Below are positions 35,618 to 38,492 of a DNA stretch of 38,492 bases, in pieces. Below the pieces are notes generated by a model, which worked only from the letters and a program-made list of their open reading frames with translations, ran no database searches and was not told where the DNA came from. The DNA is from an uncultured Candidatus Melainabacteria bacterium (GTDB taxonomy: Bacteria; Cyanobacteriota; Vampirovibrionia; Gastranaerophilales; Gastranaerophilaceae). A program made the position numbers and the translations under genes. The stretch covers positions 1-38,492 of the forward strand of contig CAKVLI010000014.1 of the NCBI GenBank assembly GCA_934757155.1, in the 5' to 3' direction. Position 1 is the stretch's first letter. Every line of letters begins with the position of its first letter.

Positions 35618-35626
35618 TGTTATAAT
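35618..35626 (+). promoter_or_regulatory. Extended -10 promoter of the small partner gene
   Basis: TGTTATAAT gives an extended -10 just after the ADP-ribosyltransferase stop; I see no good -35. It would start transcription near 35633, allowing the partner gene separate expression from the ART gene. Confidence 0.4.
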
Positions 35627-35655
35627 AATGTTAGAATAAAGCAGAAGGAATGGAT

Positions 35656-35988
35656 ATGAGAATCGCAAAAATCACCACATATCAACCAATACAAAAAATA
35701 TCTTGTACTCAGAAAATAAAAGATTTTTTGACACTAAAACGAGGTGGATTTAAATTAAAAACTTTAGCAAAAGATGTTTTTGATAAAATTCTTCCTTATG
35801 GTCTTGAGGAACCTCGGAAACTGCCAAATAGTATCTCTGATCCAATTGAAGAATATTGTTGTGCAATTGGTAAACGCATAAAATTTTCAAAAAAAGATAC
35901 CAGAAAACTCAAACAATTAGAAGGAAACGAATATCTTGATTTTAGCTCAAAGTTAATTGAGGAAAAAAGATTTACCATTGTTGAATAA
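35656..35988 (+). CDS. Small protein of unknown function next to the ADP-ribosyltransferase
   Basis: The ATG at 35656 has AAGGA six bases upstream, better than the in-frame ATG at 35650, and gives 110 residues. It starts MRIAKITTYQPIQKIS, like the leaders of neighbouring proteins, then becomes lysine-rich. No family is recognised. An immunity protein or antitoxin is possible for a gene directly after a toxin-like ART; a second effector or a fragment is equally possible. Its stop codon lies inside the first two bases of the right 102-bp repeat. Confidence 0.5.
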   Translation: MRIAKITTYQPIQKISCTQKIKDFLTLKRGGFKLKTLAKDVFDKILPYGLEEPRKLPNSISDPIEEYCCAIGKRIKFSKKDTRKLKQLEGNEYLDFSSKLIEEKRFTIVE

Positions 35989-36088
35989 AAGAGAGGCAAA
36001 ATGCCTCTCTTTTTTATTGGCGGCGGTAAGGACTCTGCCGAGAAAAACGATTAAGTATCGTTTTTCGAGAGGGGCGAACCCCGCGTCA
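35987..36088. repeat. 102-bp direct repeat, right copy
   Basis: This is identical to 34211-34312 over all 102 bases. The left boundary falls at the stop codon of the partner gene, so the two copies enclose 1674 bp of cargo with a repeat period of 1776 bp. Like the left copy it contains a tRNA-Glu 3' fragment and three hairpins. Confidence 0.9.
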
Positions 36089-36125
36089 CTTTGTGATGCA
36101 GGGTTCAATTTTCAACCTTACTAAT

Positions 36126-36310
36126 CGAAAAAGAGGTAGGCATAAATGCCTACCTCTTTTTTCGGCGGTAAGGGGAATCCTCTTGCTCGTTCGCGTTTAA
36201 CGGGTCTTCGTGTTTTGTTTCAAGACTTCGTCTTTCGCAAAAACACTTCGCCCTCAGCTCACTCGCGCTGAACCCCTAACAAGGCTTCGCCTTGTGGGGT
36301 TCAACAACCC
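36126..36310. other. tRNA-Glu-derived fragment with hairpin and inserted sequence
   Basis: A hairpin (GAGGTAGGC/GCCTACCTC, flanked by A and T runs, 36126-36163) is followed by CGGCGGTAAGGGGAATC, the complement of the end of tRNA-Glu. About 100 bases then end in GAACCCC, the complement of the T-arm 5' strand. Near 36280-36303 a hairpin TGAACCCC...GGGGTTCA encloses AAGGC-GAA-GCCTT. The order copies the tRNA 3' end but with the T-loop split by an insertion. No gene is seen. Confidence 0.6.
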
Positions 36311-36324
36311 TCTATTATGCGTAA

Positions 36325-36362
36325 CCAATAAAAAAGAGAGGCAAGATGCCTCTCTTTTTTAT
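36325..36362 (-). terminator. Terminator of tRNA-Glu
   Basis: A palindrome with 18-base arms and a 5-base loop (36325-36365) begins at the tRNA CCA end and contains GAGAGGC/GCCTCTC followed by T runs. The same structure is copied at 34204-34244. Confidence 0.8.
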
Positions 36363-36437
36363 TGGCGGCGGTAAGGGGAATTGAACCCCTGTTTGGAGAA
36401 TGAGAATCTCCCGTCCTAACCACTAGACGATACCGCT
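36363..36437 (-). tRNA. tRNA-Glu (anticodon CTC)
   Basis: The minus strand folds into a 72-nt cloverleaf plus encoded CCA. The D-arm begins GTCTAGTGGTTAGGAC, the anticodon arm is GGAGATTCTCATTCTCC with loop TTCTCAT and anticodon CTC, and the T-arm is AGGGGTTCAATTCCCCT. The acceptor stem AGCGGTA/TACCGCC has six pairs and an A1-C72 mismatch where G-C is usual, so the gene may be an altered or extra copy. It is followed by a strong terminator. Confidence 0.85.
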
Positions 36438-36513
36438 TCGTGACTACAAAACAATTGTATTACAAAAAACTTTTTTCAACAATTGTTAATAAAATTCCTC
36501 ATTTGCATTGTTC

Positions 36514-37692
36514 TTAGAATTTTGTATGGTGAACTTCCTTCAAAAGTTTACGTGCACTAAGACTGTCTAAAATACGAAAGTTCAAAAGATTTCTATAATC
36601 GCACATTGCAGGAGTAAAAGTAGTCATGTATTGTTGATTATTCTTAAGATTTTTTAACTTCGCCTTGACCTTTTTCATATCTTTCACCATGCCGGTTTTG
36701 AAAGTATCTGGCTTGTATACAGTCCACGCTTCGTGAGGATAATATGTTGAACGACATTCATTCGTATTTTTGTTCAAAAGCATTTCGTTGAACATCATAT
36801 AATCCATATCATAAAAATCCTGTGGAATGTCTTGTGTATAAGGTTTTAACAATGGCGGCATAGGAACTCTCGGAACAAGAATTTCGTCTGCGCCTGGGTC
36901 ACGCTCCTCCAAATATTCCATTGAACCGATACCTACTATCTGAATAGATTTTGCGAATTTGTCCAAAATACCCAAATCGTTTGCATAATTTGACATCACA
37001 TCCAAAAATGAGCAAGCACCTTTACCTGAACAAATGTAATCTGTAATAACGGTTCTCTTACCGGTTTTCTCCATATTGTCTACGATAGTTTGAGGATCTG
37101 CCTTAACTCTTTTTAAATATTTTCTATAAGCTTGAATTTCTTTCTTATTCGGAGCTTCTGATTCCACATATTTAACCCCGCCGCGGTAATCAGGTTTATA
37201 CCAAGCCTTAGAAAAAGCAACAAAGGTATAGTCATCAATACCGTCCTTCATCCAAAGTGCAGCGTTTAAAAACCACTTAGGGCTTCTACCCAAACATATA
37301 ATCGGTTGGTCTTTGTATTTCAAATAAACTCTGGAAGTTTTGATAAATTCGTCCATCGCCTTTTCGCTGCGAAGAGGGAGTTGAACATTTTCAGGGTTGA
37401 AAAGTTGTGATTTATCAATATATCTGTTTTCGTAGAAGTCTTTATAAAGTTTTCTATAACGTCTTTTTGTCCAATTGCTTGCAGAAGAATAGTTCTCAAA
37501 TTCCATATCAGCAACCATTCGGTTTGGATCACTGAACGCTCTGAAATTAACATTGACGTTATAGTTATTTCTCAACGGAACGCTCATGAGATTTTGTTCG
37601 GCATCTGCGACAGGCGCACTCGGCTGATTTTGCTGTAAGTTTGAAACATTATAATTGTTGCGTAGATTAAACTGTATCGGGGCAATTTGCAT
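36514..37692 (-). CDS. Phosphoribosyltransferase-like protein with N-terminal leader
   Basis: This 392-residue protein has a leader of about 50 residues containing LRNNYNV twice (residues 10-16 and 40-46), then NVNFRAF. Downstream, IICLGRSPKWFLNAALW (about 131-147) and TVITDYICSGKGACSF (about 214-229) resemble the R-x-P and PRPP-loop regions of phosphoribosyltransferases, with one acidic residue replaced by Tyr. The C-terminal 100 residues are unassigned. No signal peptide is seen. An AAGGAG sits eight bases before the ATG. The function is a guess from two motifs; the leader links it to the other tagged proteins in the region. Confidence 0.5.
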   Translation of the reverse strand: MQIAPIQFNLRNNYNVSNLQQNQPSAPVADAEQNLMSVPLRNNYNVNVNFRAFSDPNRMVADMEFENYSSASNWTKRRYRKLYKDFYENRYIDKSQLFNPENVQLPLRSEKAMDEFIKTSRVYLKYKDQPIICLGRSPKWFLNAALWMKDGIDDYTFVAFSKAWYKPDYRGGVKYVESEAPNKKEIQAYRKYLKRVKADPQTIVDNMEKTGKRTVITDYICSGKGACSFLDVMSNYANDLGILDKFAKSIQIVGIGSMEYLEERDPGADEILVPRVPMPPLLKPYTQDIPQDFYDMDYMMFNEMLLNKNTNECRSTYYPHEAWTVYKPDTFKTGMVKDMKKVKAKLKNLKNNQQYMTTFTPAMCDYRNLLNFRILDSLSARKLLKEVHHTKF

Positions 37693-37790
37693 AAAACTGA
37701 CTCCTTTTCACATGGTTTAAACCCTGTAAAAATATTTTTTGCTATTCGAGCACAAATTAACTTGCGAGCCATAAAAACGATTAAAATATA

Positions 37791-38051
37791 TTATTTTCCC
37801 CCACCTTCAGGAAGCATTGAGGATATTTCTGCAACGATACGGGAAATGTCAGAGCCGCCAAAGACGACTTCGAGAACCAATGCTGAGTTTATAATAACAG
37901 TTTCGCGGTACTCCATAGTATCAACATCAATTATATTAAACTCGACAAAATCTTCACCCACATAGGCAAGTTTTCCGTACTCTGCACCTGTTGCCCATCT
38001 CAAAAATACGTACTTTTGTTCAAAGATTTTCATTCTGTTGATTAGCTTCAT
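37791..38051 (-). CDS. Small protein of unknown function (86 aa)
   Basis: This is an 86-residue soluble protein with a regular alternating pattern (YVGEDFVEFNIIDVDTMEYRETVIIN) suggesting a small beta-rich domain, and a C-terminal helix (ISRIVAEISSMLPEGG). It is not recognised. The ATG at 38051 is used; another in-frame ATG at 38033 (MKIFEQKY) is possible. The codon pattern and composition look like a real gene. Confidence 0.6.
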   Translation of the reverse strand: MKLINRMKIFEQKYVFLRWATGAEYGKLAYVGEDFVEFNIIDVDTMEYRETVIINSALVLEVVFGGSDISRIVAEISSMLPEGGGK

Positions 38052-38196
38052 CTAAATACCTTCGTCTGTGTCTATATTATTTTTAGTCCTGAATGTGATA
38101 AAGTCAAATAGTCAGATTTCGTTTTTCAGGTAAACTCTCCTTATGGTTACAATATAACACAAAATAAGAAAATCAACAATCAAAGAAGGAGATGTA

Positions 38197-38225
38197 TTTA
38201 CAATCGTTTATGATTCTTGTAGAAT
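38197..38225 (+). promoter_or_regulatory. Promoter of tRNA-Ser
   Basis: TTTACA (38197-38202) and TAGAAT (38220-38225) are 17 bases apart, each one mismatch from consensus. The start near 38232 leaves a leader of about 80 nt. The leader contains a GACC/GGTC hairpin and two copies of GAGCACAAAA. Confidence 0.55.
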
Positions 38226-38311
38226 GGGTGTATGACCTTTAGGTCGGGCGAAAACAAGGGCAACGTTGAGCACAAAATGAGCACAAAAAACTAAAACCCT
38301 TGTAAACACTA

Positions 38312-38398
38312 AGAGGGGTGTCCGAGAGGTTTAAGGTGCAATCTTGGAAAGGTTGTGTGGGAGCAATTCCACCGTGGGTTCGAATCCCATCCCCTCTG
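38312..38398 (+). tRNA. tRNA-Ser (anticodon GGA)
   Basis: The 87-nt class II tRNA has a perfect acceptor stem AGAGGGG/CCCCTCT, the serine-type D-arm TCCGAGAGG, an anticodon arm with loop TTGGAAA (anticodon GGA), a long variable arm, and T-arm GTGGGTTCGAATCCCAT. The CCA end is not encoded. A terminator follows directly. Confidence 0.93.
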
Positions 38399-38401
38399 TA
38401 T

Positions 38402-38434
38402 AAAAACGGATAGACTTTTGTCTTATCCGTTTTT
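38402..38434 (+). terminator. Terminator of tRNA-Ser
   Basis: AAAAACGGATA and its complement TATCCGTTTTT pair around a short loop, with one bulged base, just after the tRNA-Ser 3' end. Confidence 0.8.
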
Positions 38435-38439
38435 ATTAT

Positions 38440-38492
38440 GGGTAATGGATTTGAACCCCAATAAAGCGAAGCTTTGTTCTTGGGTTCGAGCG
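38440..38492 (-). other. Incomplete tRNA-like 3' end at the window edge
   Basis: On the minus strand GGGGTTCAAATCCATTACCCA resembles a tRNA T-arm and 3' end. Directly upstream is a hairpin with AAAGC/GCTTT and the sequence CGCTCGAACCC, similar in layout to 36270-36310. The window ends here, so neither a full tRNA nor a pseudogene can be established. Confidence 0.35.

Noticed and set aside
34192..36437. CRISPR array or integron
   Set aside because: The repeats are only two or three, 102 bp long and about 1.8 kb apart, with no cas genes; no integrase is visible, so an integron is not supported.
38232..38311. Prophage integration site next to tRNA-Ser
   Set aside because: The GAGCACAAAATGAGCAC repeat resembles sequence near some integrase genes, but no phage gene or second attachment copy is in the window.

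Overview
The window most likely comes from a gut-type, non-photosynthetic cyanobacterial relative (Vampirovibrionia/Melainabacteria, probably Gastranaerophilales). This is inference from gene content: an AT-rich genome, a Gram-negative envelope (kdsB, lpxK), flagellin plus a sigma-70-family factor, an OadG-like sodium pump subunit, a GH57/DUF3536 glycosidase, and several proteins starting with a short Asn/Ile-rich leader followed by a Ser/Asn-Phe-Arg/Ala-Gly/Ala motif, which I associate with that group. No 16S gene is present to confirm it.

Layout. 1-0.8 kb: OadG-like pump subunit, a tiny membrane protein and a small secreted protein. 0.9-2.4 kb: pgi with a strong terminator. 2.4-7.9 kb: a minus-strand operon running TPR protein, lipoprotein, methyltransferase, kdsB, lpxK, with RNase P RNA (rnpB) immediately after lpxK under its own promoter. 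8-10.1 kb: an isolated ribosomal protein unit (rpsH-rplF-rplR) with its own promoter, structured leader and terminator. 10.1-16.2 kb: clusters of GC-rich interspersed repeats around a giant flagellin whose middle is an RTX-like repeat domain, plus a secreted protein. 16.2-28.6 kb: a possible small RNA or leader, a multipass membrane protein, rarA, ung, a GH57 glycosidase, a secreted protein, then sigma factor-gcvPB-miaB-alr-eno. 28.6-30.3 kb: recR, ybaB/ebfC and yebC family genes. 30.5-38.5 kb: an accessory region with a phosphohexomutase carrying an N-terminal leader, a pentein (peptidylarginine/agmatine deiminase-like) protein, a lipoprotein, an ADP-ribosyltransferase and a small partner gene between perfect 102-bp repeats, tRNA-Glu with scattered copies of its 3' end, a phosphoribosyltransferase-like protein and tRNA-Ser.

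Three things stand out. First, a 1310-residue flagellin has its variable domain replaced by four repeat modules rich in RTX-like nonapeptides. It is preceded by a 13-base poly-G tract inside a short ORF that overlaps the flagellin start, and a sigma-28-like promoter lies upstream; together these suggest a phase-variable filament. Second, an ADP-ribosyltransferase (R, ST, ExE motifs) sits in a 1.7-kb cassette between perfect 102-bp repeats built from the tRNA-Glu 3' end and hairpins. Third, at least five proteins in the last 8 kb share an N-terminal leader ahead of enzyme-like domains, which could be an undescribed export or targeting signal.
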